Origin: Gammaproteobacteria bacterium
GTDB lineage: Bacteria; Pseudomonadota; Gammaproteobacteria; Burkholderiales; Burkholderiaceae_C
Assembly (NCBI GenBank): GCA_025359085.1
Contig: JANYHL010000082.1
Location: 1-64,000, forward strand
DNA: 64,000 nt
Direction of reading: 5' to 3'
Of this stretch, positions 29,614 through 41,000 are shown one piece after another. The position numbers and the translations under genes are program-made. Position 1 is the first letter of the stretch. Each line of letters begins with the position of its first letter. Under the pieces are notes generated by a model that was not told the DNA's origin, did not search any database, and saw only the letters and a list, made by a program, of their open reading frames with translations.

Positions 29614-32571
29614 ATGACCACCAACACCACTCCGCCCGTCACTTCCACTTCAAGCCAGGCCGTCAAGCCCGACTACCGCGGCACCCTGAATTTGCCCGAC
29701 ACGCCGTTCCCGATGCGCGGTGACCTGCCCAAGCGCGAGCCGGGCTGGGTCAAGCAATGGGAAGACAAAGGTATTTACCAAAAACTGCGCGCTGCCCGCT
29801 GCGGTGCCCCCAAATTTGTGCTGCACGACGGCCCGCCCTATGCCAACGGCCAGATCCACATGGGCCACGCCGTCAACAAAATTCTGAAAGACATGATCGT
29901 CAAGGCGCGCCAGCTCAAAGGCATGGACGCGGCCTACATCCCGGGCTGGGACTGCCACGGCCTGCCGATTGAAAACGCGATTGAAAAGAAATATGGCCGC
30001 AAGCTGGCGCGCGATGAGATGCAGGCCAAAAGCCGCGCCTATGCCACCGAACAGATCGACCTGCAGCGCGAAGACTTCAAACGCCTGGGCGTTTTGGGCG
30101 ACTGGGACCACCCCTACCGCACCATGGACTTCAAGAACGAAGCCGATGAGATTCGGGCCTTCAAGCGCGTCATTGAACGCGGCTTTGTCTACCGGGGTTT
30201 GAAACCGGTGTACTGGTGTTTTGACTGCGGCTCATCCTTGGCCGAGTTCGAGATCGAATACGCCGACAAAAAATCGCAAACACTGGACGTGGGTTTTTTG
30301 TGCGCCGAGCCCGCCAGACTCCTGACTGCCTTCGATTTGGCCGTTCGCCCTGAGCCCGTCGAAGGGTCCGGGTCAGCTTCGACAGGCTCAGCCCGAACGG
30401 ATCAGTGCTCAGATAAGCCCATCTTCGCCGTGATCTGGACCACCACCGCCTGGACCATTCCGGCCAATCAGGCGCTCAACGCCCACCCGGAACTCACCTA
30501 CGCGCTGGTGGATACAGAACGCGGCCTGCTGGTGTTGGCGCAGGATTTGGTGCCGAAGTGCCTGGAACGCTTCGGCTTGAGCGGCACCGTGCTGGCCACG
30601 GCCAACGGCAAGGCGCTGGCGGGCATCAACTTCAAACACCCCTTGGCCCATGTCGATGCCGGCTATGACCGCTTCAGTCCGGTCTATCTGGCCGACTATG
30701 TCAGCGCTGAAGACGGCACCGGCCTGGTTCACTCCTCACCCGCTTATGGGGTGGAGGATTTCAACAGTTGCGTGGCGCACGGCATGGCCATTGATGCCAT
30801 CCTGAACCCGGTGCAAGGCAACGGCGCGTATGCGCCCGAGCTGCCGCTGTTTGGCGGCCAGCACATCTGGAAAGCCTGCCCGCTCATCATCGATGCGTTG
30901 CGTGACGCGGGCCGTCTGTTTGCCACCGAGAACATCGTGCACAGCTACCCGCACTGCTGGCGCCACAAGACGCCGGTGATCTACCGCGCCGCCGCCCAGT
31001 GGTTCATTCGCATGGACGATGGCGTTGGTGTTTTCACCAAAGACAAAGCGCCCAAGTCGCTGCGCCAATTGGCACTGGACGCGATTGAAGAAACCGCGTT
31101 CTACCCCGAAAACGGCAAGGCCCGCCTGCGCGACATGATTGCAGGGCGGCCCGACTGGTGCATCTCCAGACAGCGCAGCTGGGGCGTGCCGCTGCCTTTC
31201 TTTCTGCACAAAGACAGTGGTGAGCTGCACCCGCGCACCATGGAGATTCTGGACATTGCCGCCAGCATGGTGGAACAAGACGGCATCGAAGCCTGGAGCA
31301 AGGCCACGACCGAATCCATCCTGGGCGCGCAGGACGCCGAGCAGTACACCAAGAGCAGCGACATTCTGGAAGTCTGGTTTGATTCCGGCACCACGCACAC
31401 CACGGTACTCAAGGGCTCGCATCCCGACAGCGGCCACCCCGTTGGCCCGGAAACTGATTTGTACCTGGAAGGCCACGACCAGCACCGCGGCTGGTTCCAC
31501 TCCTCGCTCCTGACGGCCTGCGCCATGTACGGCCGCGCGCCCTACAAGGGCATCCTGACGCACGGCTTCACCGTGGACAGCAAGGGCCACAAGATGAGCA
31601 AGAGCGCTGGCAACGGCGTTGATCCGCAAGAAACGTCGAAGAAGCTCGGCGCCGAAATCATCCGCCTGTGGGTCGCGGCCAGCGACTACTCGGGCGACAT
31701 CGCGGGGGACGACAAAATCCTGGCGCGTGTGGTCGACACCTACCGCCGCATCCGCAACACCTTGAAATTTTTGCTGGCCAACACCCAAGACTTTGACCCG
31801 GCGGTGGATCGCGTGCCGCTGGATCAGATGCTCGAAATTGACCGCTACGCCCTCGCCCGCGCCGCCCAGTTGCAGGCCGACATCCTGGCGCATTTTGAAG
31901 TTTATGAATTCCACCCGGTGGTGGCGAAGCTGCAGATTTACTGTTCGGAAGACTTGGGCTCGTTCTACCTCGACGTGCTGAAAGACCGGCTCTACACCAC
32001 CGCGCCCAAATCCTTGGCGCGGCGCAGCGCCCAGACCGCACTGTGGCAAATCACCCAGGCCATGCTGCGCTGGATGGCGCCATTTTTGAGTTTTACCGCG
32101 GAAGAAGCCTGGGGCGTGTTGGGTGCGGCGGGCAAAACGCCGGCCGCCACCCAGGAATCGATCTTCATGGACCGCTACGTCGAGCTTGCCGCGCCCGACA
32201 CTGCCTTGCTGGCCAAATGGGCTCGTATCCGCGAACTGCGCGAGGCGGTCAACAAAGAGATCGAGACCCTGCGCGCTGACGGCCAGGTCGGTTCCTCACT
32301 GCAAGCCGAAGTGGTCCTTACCGTGAACCGCGACGACCACGCGCTGCTGGCCAGCCTGGGCCAGGACTTGAAATTCGTCTTTATCACCTCCGCTATTGAA
32401 TTAATAGCTGGCGACGCACTATCCATAAGGGCTAGCGCCTCAAATGACATAAAGTGTGAGCGCTGCTGGCATTACCGTGACGACATCGGTACTGACGCTG
32501 CCCACCCCACCCTGTGTGGCCGCTGCAGCAGCAACCTGTATGGCGTCGGCGAAGAGCGGGGGTTTGCCTGA
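29614..32571 (+). CDS. ileS: Isoleucyl-tRNA synthetase
   Basis: [50 protein letters not shown]-terminal Zn motif CERCWHY...CGRC. Confidence 0.97.
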   Translation: MTTNTTPPVTSTSSQAVKPDYRGTLNLPDTPFPMRGDLPKREPGWVKQWEDKGIYQKLRAARCGAPKFVLHDGPPYANGQIHMGHAVNKILKDMIVKARQLKGMDAAYIPGWDCHGLPIENAIEKKYGRKLARDEMQAKSRAYATEQIDLQREDFKRLGVLGDWDHPYRTMDFKNEADEIRAFKRVIERGFVYRGLKPVYWCFDCGSSLAEFEIEYADKKSQTLDVGFLCAEPARLLTAFDLAVRPEPVEGSGSASTGSARTDQCSDKPIFAVIWTTTAWTIPANQALNAHPELTYALVDTERGLLVLAQDLVPKCLERFGLSGTVLATANGKALAGINFKHPLAHVDAGYDRFSPVYLADYVSAEDGTGLVHSSPAYGVEDFNSCVAHGMAIDAILNPVQGNGAYAPELPLFGGQHIWKACPLIIDALRDAGRLFATENIVHSYPHCWRHKTPVIYRAAAQWFIRMDDGVGVFTKDKAPKSLRQLALDAIEETAFYPENGKARLRDMIAGRPDWCISRQRSWGVPLPFFLHKDSGELHPRTMEILDIAASMVEQDGIEAWSKATTESILGAQDAEQYTKSSDILEVWFDSGTTHTTVLKGSHPDSGHPVGPETDLYLEGHDQHRGWFHSSLLTACAMYGRAPYKGILTHGFTVDSKGHKMSKSAGNGVDPQETSKKLGAEIIRLWVAASDYSGDIAGDDKILARVVDTYRRIRNTLKFLLANTQDFDPAVDRVPLDQMLEIDRYALARAAQLQADILAHFEVYEFHPVVAKLQIYCSEDLGSFYLDVLKDRLYTTAPKSLARRSAQTALWQITQAMLRWMAPFLSFTAEEAWGVLGAAGKTPAATQESIFMDRYVELAAPDTALLAKWARIRELREAVNKEIETLRADGQVGSSLQAEVVLTVNRDDHALLASLGQDLKFVFITSAIELIAGDALSIRASASNDIKCERCWHYRDDIGTDAAHPTLCGRCSSNLYGVGEERGFA
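30343..30398. repeat. Palindromic repeat family 2 inserted in-frame in ileS
   Basis: GTTCGCCCTGAGCCCGTCGAAG...CTTCGACAGGCTCAGCCCGAAC, 22-nt arms with 3 mismatches; translated as [20 protein letters not shown]. Confidence 0.92.
32391..32449 (-). repeat. Dispersed repeat family 1, copy D (inside ileS 3' region)
   Basis: cgctattgaattaatagctggcgacgcactatccataagggctagcgcctcaaatgac. Confidence 0.75.
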
Positions 32572-33080
32572 TGGCACGGCGCACTTTCTCGGCGGGCTCG
32601 ACCCGCTCGACCGGCATGCTGCAGTGGCTGGGCCTGGCCACCCTCCTCCTGATGGCTGACCAGTTCACCAAGGTCATGATCCTTGGTTTCTACCAGTTGG
32701 GTGACAGCAGCTACGTCACCAGCTTCTTCAATGTGGTGCGGGTGCACAACAGCGGCGCGGCGTTCTCGTTTCTGGCCGGTGCGTCGGGTTGGCAGCGTTG
32801 GTTCTTTACCGTCGTGGGCGTGCTGGCCGCGGCCCTGATTCTGTGGCTGCTCAAGTCTCACGCCGGACAAAAGTTGTTTGCCTTTGCCATGGCCTGCATT
32901 CTGGGCGGCGCCCTGGGCAACGTGATTGACCGCGTGTTGTATGGCTACGTGATCGACTTTCTGGACTTTCACTGGCGCAGCTGGCATTTTCCGGCGTTCA
33001 ACGTGGCCGACAGCGCCATCACCGTGGGTGCCGCCTGTCTGGTTCTGGACGAACTGCTGCGCGTACGGCGCGGGCGCTGA
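32571..33080 (+). CDS. lspA: Lipoprotein signal peptidase II
   Basis: [56 protein letters not shown]; overlaps the ileS stop. Confidence 0.96.
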   Translation: MARRTFSAGSTRSTGMLQWLGLATLLLMADQFTKVMILGFYQLGDSSYVTSFFNVVRVHNSGAAFSFLAGASGWQRWFFTVVGVLAAALILWLLKSHAGQKLFAFAMACILGGALGNVIDRVLYGYVIDFLDFHWRSWHFPAFNVADSAITVGAACLVLDELLRVRRGR

Positions 33081-33087
33081 CCCGTCT

Positions 33088-33145
33088 TTATAATTTTTGA
33101 TAGCACCACCCGCTTATTCAGCAAGGGCTGGCGCCAGATTTGATC
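33088..33145 (-). repeat. Dispersed repeat family 1, copy E (intergenic)
   Basis: tataatttttgatagcaccacccgcttattcagcaagggctggcgccagatttgatct. Confidence 0.7.
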
Positions 33146-33155
33146 TAAAAAAATA

Positions 33156-34151
33156 TCAAAGCGTCAACACCGTGCAGCCGGTGGTCTTGCGCGCTTCCAG
33201 ATCGCGGTGCGCCTGCTGCACGTCTTCCAGCTTGTAGCGCTGGTCGATGCGAATCGTGACCTGGCCGGATGTCACCGCAGCAAACAAATCATCCGCCATG
33301 GCCTGCGTGCTTTCGCGCGTGGCGATGTGGGTAAACAAGGTCTGCCGCGTCACATACAGCGAGCCTTTGGGGCCCAGAATGGCCGGTGAAAACGGTGCCA
33401 CCGGCCCCGAGGCATTGCCAAAACTGGCCATCAAGCCCAACGGCGCCAGACAGTCCAGCGATTTGTCCCAGGTGTCTTTGCCGACCGAGTCGTACACCAC
33501 CTTGACGCCTTGGCCCGCGGTAATTTCTTTCACCCGGCTCAAAAAATCTTCCGTGGCGTAATTGATGACATAGGCCGCCCCCTGCGCCTTGGCCAGTGCG
33601 CATTTGGCATCCGACCCGGCCGTGCCAATCAGTTGCAGGCCCATGGCTTTGGCCCACTGGCAGGCGATCAGCCCAACGCCACCGGCGGCGGCGTGAAACA
33701 GCACAAAGTCGCCCGCCTGCAATCCGCCCTGCGGCTGGGTGCGCTTGAGCAGATACTGCGCCGTCAAGCCCTTGAGCATCATGGCGGCACCGGTCTCAAA
33801 CGAGAGGGCAGCGGGCAGCTGGCAGACACATTTGGCGGGCATCACGCGCAGCTCGCAGTAGCTGCCGGGCGGTTGTGAAGCGTAGGCGGCACGGTCGCCC
33901 ACCCGCAGGTGCGTCACACCGGCCCCGACCGCCTCCACCACACCCGCGGCTTCCATGCCCAGTTGCAGCGGCATGGGCAAGGCGTACAGGCCGCTGCGCT
34001 GATAGACGTCAATAAAATTCAGGCCGACCGCGTGGTGCCGGATGCGGATTTCACCCGGGCCGGGTTCGCCCACCGTGACATTCACCAGTTTGAGTTGCTC
34101 GGGGCCGCCGTGCTGGTCAATACGGATGGCGCGGGAAGGGATGGGGGTCAT
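33156..34151 (-). CDS. Zinc-independent quinone oxidoreductase (MDR family)
   Basis: RIDQHGGPEQLKLVNV; HAAAGGVGLIACQWAKAMG; start within ORF 33156..34313. Confidence 0.9.
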   Translation of the reverse strand: MTPIPSRAIRIDQHGGPEQLKLVNVTVGEPGPGEIRIRHHAVGLNFIDVYQRSGLYALPMPLQLGMEAAGVVEAVGAGVTHLRVGDRAAYASQPPGSYCELRVMPAKCVCQLPAALSFETGAAMMLKGLTAQYLLKRTQPQGGLQAGDFVLFHAAAGGVGLIACQWAKAMGLQLIGTAGSDAKCALAKAQGAAYVINYATEDFLSRVKEITAGQGVKVVYDSVGKDTWDKSLDCLAPLGLMASFGNASGPVAPFSPAILGPKGSLYVTRQTLFTHIATRESTQAMADDLFAAVTSGQVTIRIDQRYKLEDVQQAHRDLEARKTTGCTVLTL

Positions 34152-34318
34152 AAGGGGTCTCCAGAAATGGAAGGGTCCCGCATGTTGCCATGAAATGCCG
34201 GGCGATTGCTTGTGTGCTGCCACTGCAAGCGCCGGGGTCATCCTGATCGTGGGCGGTATTGCGGTGTCATCGTCACGACGGTGAACCCGCGCTAACGCCC
34301 GTTTGAAGGGCAAAAGCT

Positions 34319-35113
34319 TTAGAAAGTGCCCGGATAGGCGCCACCATCAGCCAGCACGTTTTGTCCGTTGATGTAGCCCGCCTGCTGGCTGCACAAGAAA
34401 GCGCAGACGGCGCCAAATTCTTCCACCGTGCCAAAGCGCCGGGCCGGAATGGTGTTGCGCCGTGCGGCCATGACGACATCCAGGGATTGGCTGGTTTTTT
34501 GCGCGGCGCCCCGCATCACCCCCTGCAGACGGTCGGTGTCAAACGCACCCGGCAGCAGATTGTTGATGGTGACACCTTTTGCCGCCAAACCACTGCGCGC
34601 CACACCGGCCACAAAGCCGGTCAAGCCGCTGCGCGCGCCGTTGGACAGACCCAGGATGTCGATCGGCGCCTTCACGGCGCCCGAGGTGATGTTGATGATG
34701 CGGCCGAAGCCGCGCGCCGCCATGCCGTCCACGGTGGCCTTGATCAACTCAATCGGTGTCAGCATATTGGCATCCAGCGCCCGAATCCAGGCGTCGCGGT
34801 CCCAATCGCGAAAGTCGCCGGTCGGCGGGCCACCGGCGTTGGTGACCACAATGTCAAAGTCGCTGCGCGCTGCGAACACCGCCTGCCGACCCGCTGTCGT
34901 TGTAATATCTTCAGCAACAAATTGGACTGTAGCCCCCGTCGAATGGGCGTTATCAGCTATCAATTTTAAAGCAGATGCCTGCAGCACCTCCGCCCCTCGG
35001 GCCACCAGCAGCACATGGACGCCTTCGCGCACCAGCGCCTGGGCACAACCGAACCCCAAACCCTTGCTGGCCCCGCACACCAAGGCCCATTTACCGGCAA
35101 TTCCTAAGTCCAT
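34319..35113 (-). CDS. SDR family oxidoreductase
   Basis: GKWALVCGASKGLGFGCAQALVREG; NAGGPP; C-terminal SQQAGYINGQNVLADGG. Confidence 0.9.
   Translation of the reverse strand: MDLGIAGKWALVCGASKGLGFGCAQALVREGVHVLLVARGAEVLQASALKLIADNAHSTGATVQFVAEDITTTAGRQAVFAARSDFDIVVTNAGGPPTGDFRDWDRDAWIRALDANMLTPIELIKATVDGMAARGFGRIINITSGAVKAPIDILGLSNGARSGLTGFVAGVARSGLAAKGVTINNLLPGAFDTDRLQGVMRGAAQKTSQSLDVVMAARRNTIPARRFGTVEEFGAVCAFLCSQQAGYINGQNVLADGGAYPGTF
34916..34972 (+). repeat. Dispersed repeat family 1, copy F (inside SDR gene)
   Basis: caacaaattggactgtagcccccgtcgaatgggcgttatcagctatcaattttaaagc. Confidence 0.75.
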
Positions 35114-35181
35114 GACAGATCACTCTCTAAAAATATGTGGATGCTGACAATGATACGTGGTGAAAGCAGCGGTAAAAAACC

Positions 35182-38025
35182 TCAGGCAAAGCCGTGCATG
35201 AGCCTGCTGGCCTGCTCCTGCGGCTTGAACTGGTTGAAGCGCGGCAAGAACTTGTCCCAGTCGATGATGTGGCTGTCGAGCTCAGGGCCGTCAACGCAGG
35301 CGTGCTTGCGCACCATCTTGCCGTCAATGGTCACAGGCACCATGCAGGCGCCACACATGCCGGTGGCATCGACCATGATCGAGTTCAGGCTGGCCACCGT
35401 CTTGACACCAAAAGGCTTGGTCATATCACTGACGGCACGCATCATCAGCGGCGGGCCAATCGTGACCACTTCTGCGATTTTTCGGCCCTGGCTGCTCATG
35501 CCATCTTTAAGCATGGCTTCGAGCGGCGTCGTGACAAAACCCTTCGCGCCAAAGCTGCCGTCGTTGCTGGTGTAAATGACGTCCAGCAAATCAGGGAACT
35601 CGGCTTGCAGCTGGCTCACACGCTCGCCCGCCTTGACCCAAAACAGCAGCTCAGAATTGCGAAAGCCCGCAATCAGCGTGACATGGTTGCCCAGGCGCAG
35701 ATGCGCCCGCATGATCGGGTAAACCGGCGGCAAGCCCAGGCCACCGGCAGTGAACACCACCGTCTGCTGGCCTTCATAGCGGTGCAATGCACTGGGCAGG
35801 CCGAGCGGGCCGGCGATACCGGTAAAGGCATCGCCCACACCCATTTTGTTGATGGCGATGCTGCTCGCGCCCATGGCTTGCACCACCAGGCAAATGGTGC
35901 CGGCTTTGGCATCCCAGTCGGCCAGCGTCAACGGAATGAGTTCACCCTTGTCCCACGGCAACACGCGCACGAATTGCCCGGCCTGCGCTGACCTGGCGAC
36001 CAGCGGCGAATGCACGATGAACTCGACAATGCCGTCGGCCAGGTCAATCTTCTGCAAAATTGTCTGCGGCGCCGCACCCATGCGGGTGTAGTGCGCGGCG
36101 CTTTGGACCATGGCACTGATCTCGTGCGCCGTCAGGTCGATGTCGCCCACAATCTCACGCGCGGCAGCCTGACCATCACCGGCGGCGCGAATCGCCGTGG
36201 AGCCGCCCCGCGCCGCATCGCCGCCCGAATAAACCCCGACCAGCGAGGTCTGCTGCGAGCCCGGGGCCAAATCAATGGTGCCCCATTTGGTGGTCTTGAG
36301 ACTGGGTTCGGATTCGCGGATGATGGGGTTGGGTGTGTTGCCCAGCGCCATGATGACCAGGTCCACCGCCATCGATTCGGACTCGCCGGTGCTCACCGGA
36401 CTGCGCCGGCCCGAGGCATCGGGCGCACCCAGCGCGATCACATCCAGCAGGCTGTGGGTCACAAAGTGGGTCTTGTCGTCGCCAACGAATTCGCGCGGCG
36501 CGCGCAGCTCTTTGAGTTCAATGCCTTCCTCAAACGCATGGTGCAATTCTTCGACCCGCACCGGCATCTCGGCCTGCGTGCGGCGATAGACGATGGTGAC
36601 CAGGCCGCCCAGGCGGCGCGCCGTGCGCGCGGCGTCCATCGCCGTGTTGCCACCGCCAATGACCATGATGCGTTTGCCGCGCGTCTCGGGCAAGGGTGTC
36701 TCGTAGTCCTGGTGCAGGCCCTGCATCAGGTTCACGCGCGTCAAAAACTCGTTGGCCGACATGACGTTGAGCAGGTGCTCGCCCGGCACATTCATGAAGC
36801 GCGGCAAACCGGCGCCGGTGCCGATGAATATTTTCCAAAAACCCGCTTGTTTCAGGTCCTCCAGCGTCGCCGTTTTGCCCACCACAAAGTTGGCGACAAA
36901 CTTGCCGCCGAGCAGTTTGATCTTGCCCACCACATCGTCGATCAGGTCGTTCGGCAGCCGGAACTCGGGAATACCGTAGCGCAACACGCCGCCGAGCGCA
37001 TGAAAGGCCTCGAACACCGTCACCGGGAAACCCTCGGAGGCCAGCAGGTAAGCGTTGATCAACCCGGCCGGGCCAGAGCCCACCACGGCGACCGGCGGTT
37101 TGTCGGCTTTGGCCCAGGGGTCGGGAATGTTGGCAAAGCGCGCGGCAATGCCCTCGGCATTGACCAGCTTCTCGCGCTGCGGCAAGTACCACTCGATCTG
37201 GCCGATCTCGATCGGCTGCTTCTGGTGTGTGCAAACGCCCTGGCATTGCAACTCCTGCGGGCAAACACGCCCGGTCACATTGGGCAGCGGGTTGCAATTT
37301 TCGATCAGCTCCATTGCTTCACGAAAGCGCCCGGTGCCCAGCAGTTCCAGCATTTCCGGGATATGGATTTTGACCGGACAGCCGCCCTTGGGCTCCGCCT
37401 GGCCCGCCACATGCAGACCTATCTCGCACGGCCGGTCTTCGCACTGCTTGTCGCGCAGCGCTTCCAGCCAGACAAACATCTCAACCTCGCGCGCGCTGTA
37501 ACCCTGGCTCATGTAACCCAGGTAACCCTGGTTTACCAGGCCGAAGTCCTGCGAGCGCTCCACCGCGTCGCGCATAAAGGGGGGAATAAAATTTTCCGCC
37601 GGCCAGTTTTGCGACAAGCCCTTGAACATCGGGTAGCGCTCTGACAAATGGGTGTCAATGGCGCGCACAAACTTGCGCTTGAGCTTGAGCGGCACGTTCC
37701 AGACAAAGCGCATCAACACCTTGCTGGTGTCATCGTCGCGCAACATCAGGGCCCACAGGGTGCGGATGAAATCGGGGCCAAGCTCGTCTTGCTGAAACTC
37801 CCACACCATGGCCTCGCTGCCGTCAGCGATGAAGATGTCACGAAAGGCCTGCGGCTCACTGAGCAGGCGCCGCCGCAACAGCGCCAATTGGCGATGAAAG
37901 GTCTCGACCGCTTCGGTCTGCTCCAGGGCGTCGATCTGCGAGCGCGTGGTATCGAGCGTGCGGCTCGCGCTGAGGTAGCGGCCCAGATCGTCGCCGCTGG
38001 CGGGGCTCAGGCTTTCGGTGCTCAC
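35182..38025 (-). CDS. Fused GltD/NfnB-like and NfnA/ferredoxin-NADP reductase-like flavoprotein
   Basis: CPQELQCQGVCTHQKQ and AVVGSGPAGLINAYLLASEG (GltD-like); then AGQFVRVLPWDKGELIPLTLADWD, CGACMVPVTIDGKMVRKHACVDGPELD (NfnA-like); GTG start overlaps the stop of the PFOR gene (ORF track shows 35182..38046). Confidence 0.85.
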   Translation of the reverse strand: MSTESLSPASGDDLGRYLSASRTLDTTRSQIDALEQTEAVETFHRQLALLRRRLLSEPQAFRDIFIADGSEAMVWEFQQDELGPDFIRTLWALMLRDDDTSKVLMRFVWNVPLKLKRKFVRAIDTHLSERYPMFKGLSQNWPAENFIPPFMRDAVERSQDFGLVNQGYLGYMSQGYSAREVEMFVWLEALRDKQCEDRPCEIGLHVAGQAEPKGGCPVKIHIPEMLELLGTGRFREAMELIENCNPLPNVTGRVCPQELQCQGVCTHQKQPIEIGQIEWYLPQREKLVNAEGIAARFANIPDPWAKADKPPVAVVGSGPAGLINAYLLASEGFPVTVFEAFHALGGVLRYGIPEFRLPNDLIDDVVGKIKLLGGKFVANFVVGKTATLEDLKQAGFWKIFIGTGAGLPRFMNVPGEHLLNVMSANEFLTRVNLMQGLHQDYETPLPETRGKRIMVIGGGNTAMDAARTARRLGGLVTIVYRRTQAEMPVRVEELHHAFEEGIELKELRAPREFVGDDKTHFVTHSLLDVIALGAPDASGRRSPVSTGESESMAVDLVIMALGNTPNPIIRESEPSLKTTKWGTIDLAPGSQQTSLVGVYSGGDAARGGSTAIRAAGDGQAAAREIVGDIDLTAHEISAMVQSAAHYTRMGAAPQTILQKIDLADGIVEFIVHSPLVARSAQAGQFVRVLPWDKGELIPLTLADWDAKAGTICLVVQAMGASSIAINKMGVGDAFTGIAGPLGLPSALHRYEGQQTVVFTAGGLGLPPVYPIMRAHLRLGNHVTLIAGFRNSELLFWVKAGERVSQLQAEFPDLLDVIYTSNDGSFGAKGFVTTPLEAMLKDGMSSQGRKIAEVVTIGPPLMMRAVSDMTKPFGVKTVASLNSIMVDATGMCGACMVPVTIDGKMVRKHACVDGPELDSHIIDWDKFLPRFNQFKPQEQASRLMHGFA

Positions 38026-41000
38026 AGAATGATCTCCGCGTCGCAATTGGCCGCCACCCGCTTGATGCGGCTTTGCAACTCGGGCGTGACCTTGATGCGC
38101 TCGAGTGCACCCACGATCAGCTGACCCACGTCACGCGACTCGCCATCCACCACGATGCGGGTTTTCTCGAACAGCTCGGGCAGGTCCTGGTAGCAGGTCT
38201 TGCAGTCGGTGCACTTGACTTGATCAGCGATGTCGTAGGTCACCAGTGCTTGCGCTGTCGCGCCCACAACGGGGCTGGCCGAGGCGCTGCCCATGCTTGC
38301 AGATTGCGCCATGATCGGTATCACCCGGGCACTGCCAACCGGCGCCTTGCTGGCGGCGGCCAGCTCGGACATGGCACGCGCAAACGAGTCAAGCGAGCTG
38401 TCGCGCTGCGTCACAGAATCACGGTACTGGGCTTGCAGGGCGGCCATGCCAAGGCGATGACTCTCGTCCGTTTTGGCCACATGCTGGCCGTCCAGGAATT
38501 GCAGCAAATGCCAGTATTTGCGCCGCTCTTCAACCAGCGCGACGATGGCCGGGGCCACCGTTATTTTGACCAGGCGTTGGTTGGCATCGGTGGACCAGAT
38601 GAACGCGCTCTTGCCGACACGCTCGGCCTGGGGCAGCTCAACATAAGCTTCCACCGGCACGGCATTGACATCGTCAGCGCCGAGCTTATGAAACTGCTTC
38701 TTGAAGCGCACTTCACCCAAGGCAAAGTGGGCCGGCGTCAACGCCATGCTCATCAGTTTGAGCTGGCCTTCATCGTCCTGGTATTCCAGCGTCGTGGTGG
38801 CCCAGGTTTGCAACGGGTCGGGGTTGCCTTCCAGCGAGAACCAGTCGTGCAGCGTGCTGCCACGGCGTGGGTCATGCACAAACACCGGGCTCATGCGGCT
38901 CTCCACCGCCAAGCGGGAGCGTTCTGACGATGCGCCATCGCCAATGCCTTGCTCGCCCTGGCACGGGGTATACACATCCAACACGGCGGGGCCGTCGGTG
39001 TAGCTTAGTGCCTCCATCGTGTTCTTCAAAAAGTGCCCCTGCAGCGCGGTGCTGGTGGCGCACACAAACACATTGGAGTGGAAGGCCGCGAGCAGGCCGA
39101 GTTCCTTGCGCGACTCCTGCTTGCCGCTGGCGCTGCTGCCAAAGCGCGCCAGGTCAGAGTCCTGCCCCAGAAAGCTCGACGTTGAGGCTTGGCCGCCAGT
39201 GTTCGAATAAGAACCGGTATTGAGCACCAGAACTTTAAGTGGCGTGCCACTCATCAAAATGCGCGACAAGGCGCCAAAACCGATGTCGTAGGTGGCGCCG
39301 TCGCCACCGATGGTGATCACGGTGGGCATCAGGCCGAGCTCGGCCACGCTGAACTGCTCCCACGACAACAGGCGCAAGGCGGGGTCGTGGGTTGACGCGT
39401 CGTAAGCATCGGCGAGTTCAAGCCGCGCCAAGCGCAGTGCACGCACGTCGCCGACGGTCTGCGCCGCAATGCCCTCAAAGATACCTTTGGCCAGCGGCTG
39501 CGCGTCCTGGAACAGACTGTTGACCCAAGGATCCTTGAAAGCGTTGAACGGAAAAGTAGAGGCGTAGACACTGCTGCAACCGGTCGAATTGGCCACCACC
39601 GTGCCGGCCGGGCCGTTGCCGGTCGGGCCGCTCTCGTACAAATAAAGCCTCTTTTCCAAGGTAGTGATGAGCGCGCCAAGGCGTTGATGACGCGCTGCAT
39701 CATGCCCGGCCAGCGTCTCTTGCTTGTCTTTCATGCGGCCAATCAGGCTCTCCAGCTCATGAATGTGTTCGCGCTGACGTCTGTCCGCCATGGCGTGGCT
39801 GGTCGCCATGACCAGACGCGTGGCAGTGACTTCGCCACAGCCGCGGCAAGCGCCGTGGCCGCCGGTGGTGCTGTAGTAGTTGGCGCGGTCGAGCAGCAGA
39901 CGCTTGATCTCGCCGCCGGGCTGGATGGCCTCATTCACAAAGCGCGTCGGCGTGTTGGGCGTCTTGCTCATGAAATCAAAGCGTTGTTGCAGGCTTTGCA
40001 GCAAGGTCGCATCCTGTTCGCGGGTAACCAACGCGCCCGGGCCGCAAACCTCCACACACTCCAGGCAACCGGTGCATTTCCAGGGATCAACGCTGACGCC
40101 GTAGAGAGCGCCGCTGCCCGGTTTGGCTTTTTCCATGGCATCAAAGAAGGGCCGCGTGCGCGCCACCGGATAGAGCGCCAAGGCGTCGATCAGCTTGCTG
40201 AAGTTGCGCAGCACGGTGACGTTGTCGGTCTCCAGATGGATCGCCGCCTCGGCCACCAGCTCATGAAACGGCCGCGCTTGTTTGCTCTGGCGATAACTCT
40301 CACGCACGCTGGTCGCCAGCGCATGGACATGGCCGCGCATGACCTCGCGCTGGGCCGGTGGAAGGTCGAGTTGGCCAATGCCCGTGAGCAGCAGTTCATG
40401 AATGTCATGCACGCTGTTCGGAATGGCCCCGTCCGGGCAGACCAGCGCGCACTCCATGCAGCCGGTGCACAAGTCGGCCTTGAACTCGGGCACGCTGCGG
40501 CGAAACAACCCTTTGTCCTTGGCGCCTGCGGTGCCCGCGGGCATGAACAGCCCGGTGCCGGGCAGCACCGGGGCTTCGCCAATGGCACCTTCGCGGAACG
40601 GTTGGAGCACCATGTCCTCGTAATAGCCCCGGTCAAACATGCCCGCGCAGCTAGAGGCGCCAGCGCTCTGGCACATCGACGCCGACAGCGACGCATCGTG
40701 AATCGCAATTGGCGCAGGCTTGGCGTCGATACGCGCAAACGCATCAAGCGCGTAATCCACTTTTTGCGTCGCCTCAATGCCCTCGCGGATCACCGCCATG
40801 TTGCCTTCCGTCACCGCGCCGCCCTTGCCGCCAAATTTCTTGGCAATTTGCTGGCGGACTTTCTCCAGGATCACCTCTGGGGCGGCGCCCGCGGCCACCT
40901 GACTGACGTGACCGGCGACAGCGCCGATGAAGGCGATGCCCATCATGCGGGTCGCCAGTTCCGGCGTCGGCGCATGCTTTTTAGCCACGGCGAAGGCGTC

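Noticed and set aside
36010-37644. 544-aa plus-strand ORF opposite the Nfn-like fusion
   Set aside because: Same shadow-ORF effect; no domain and codon-composition typical of antisense reading.
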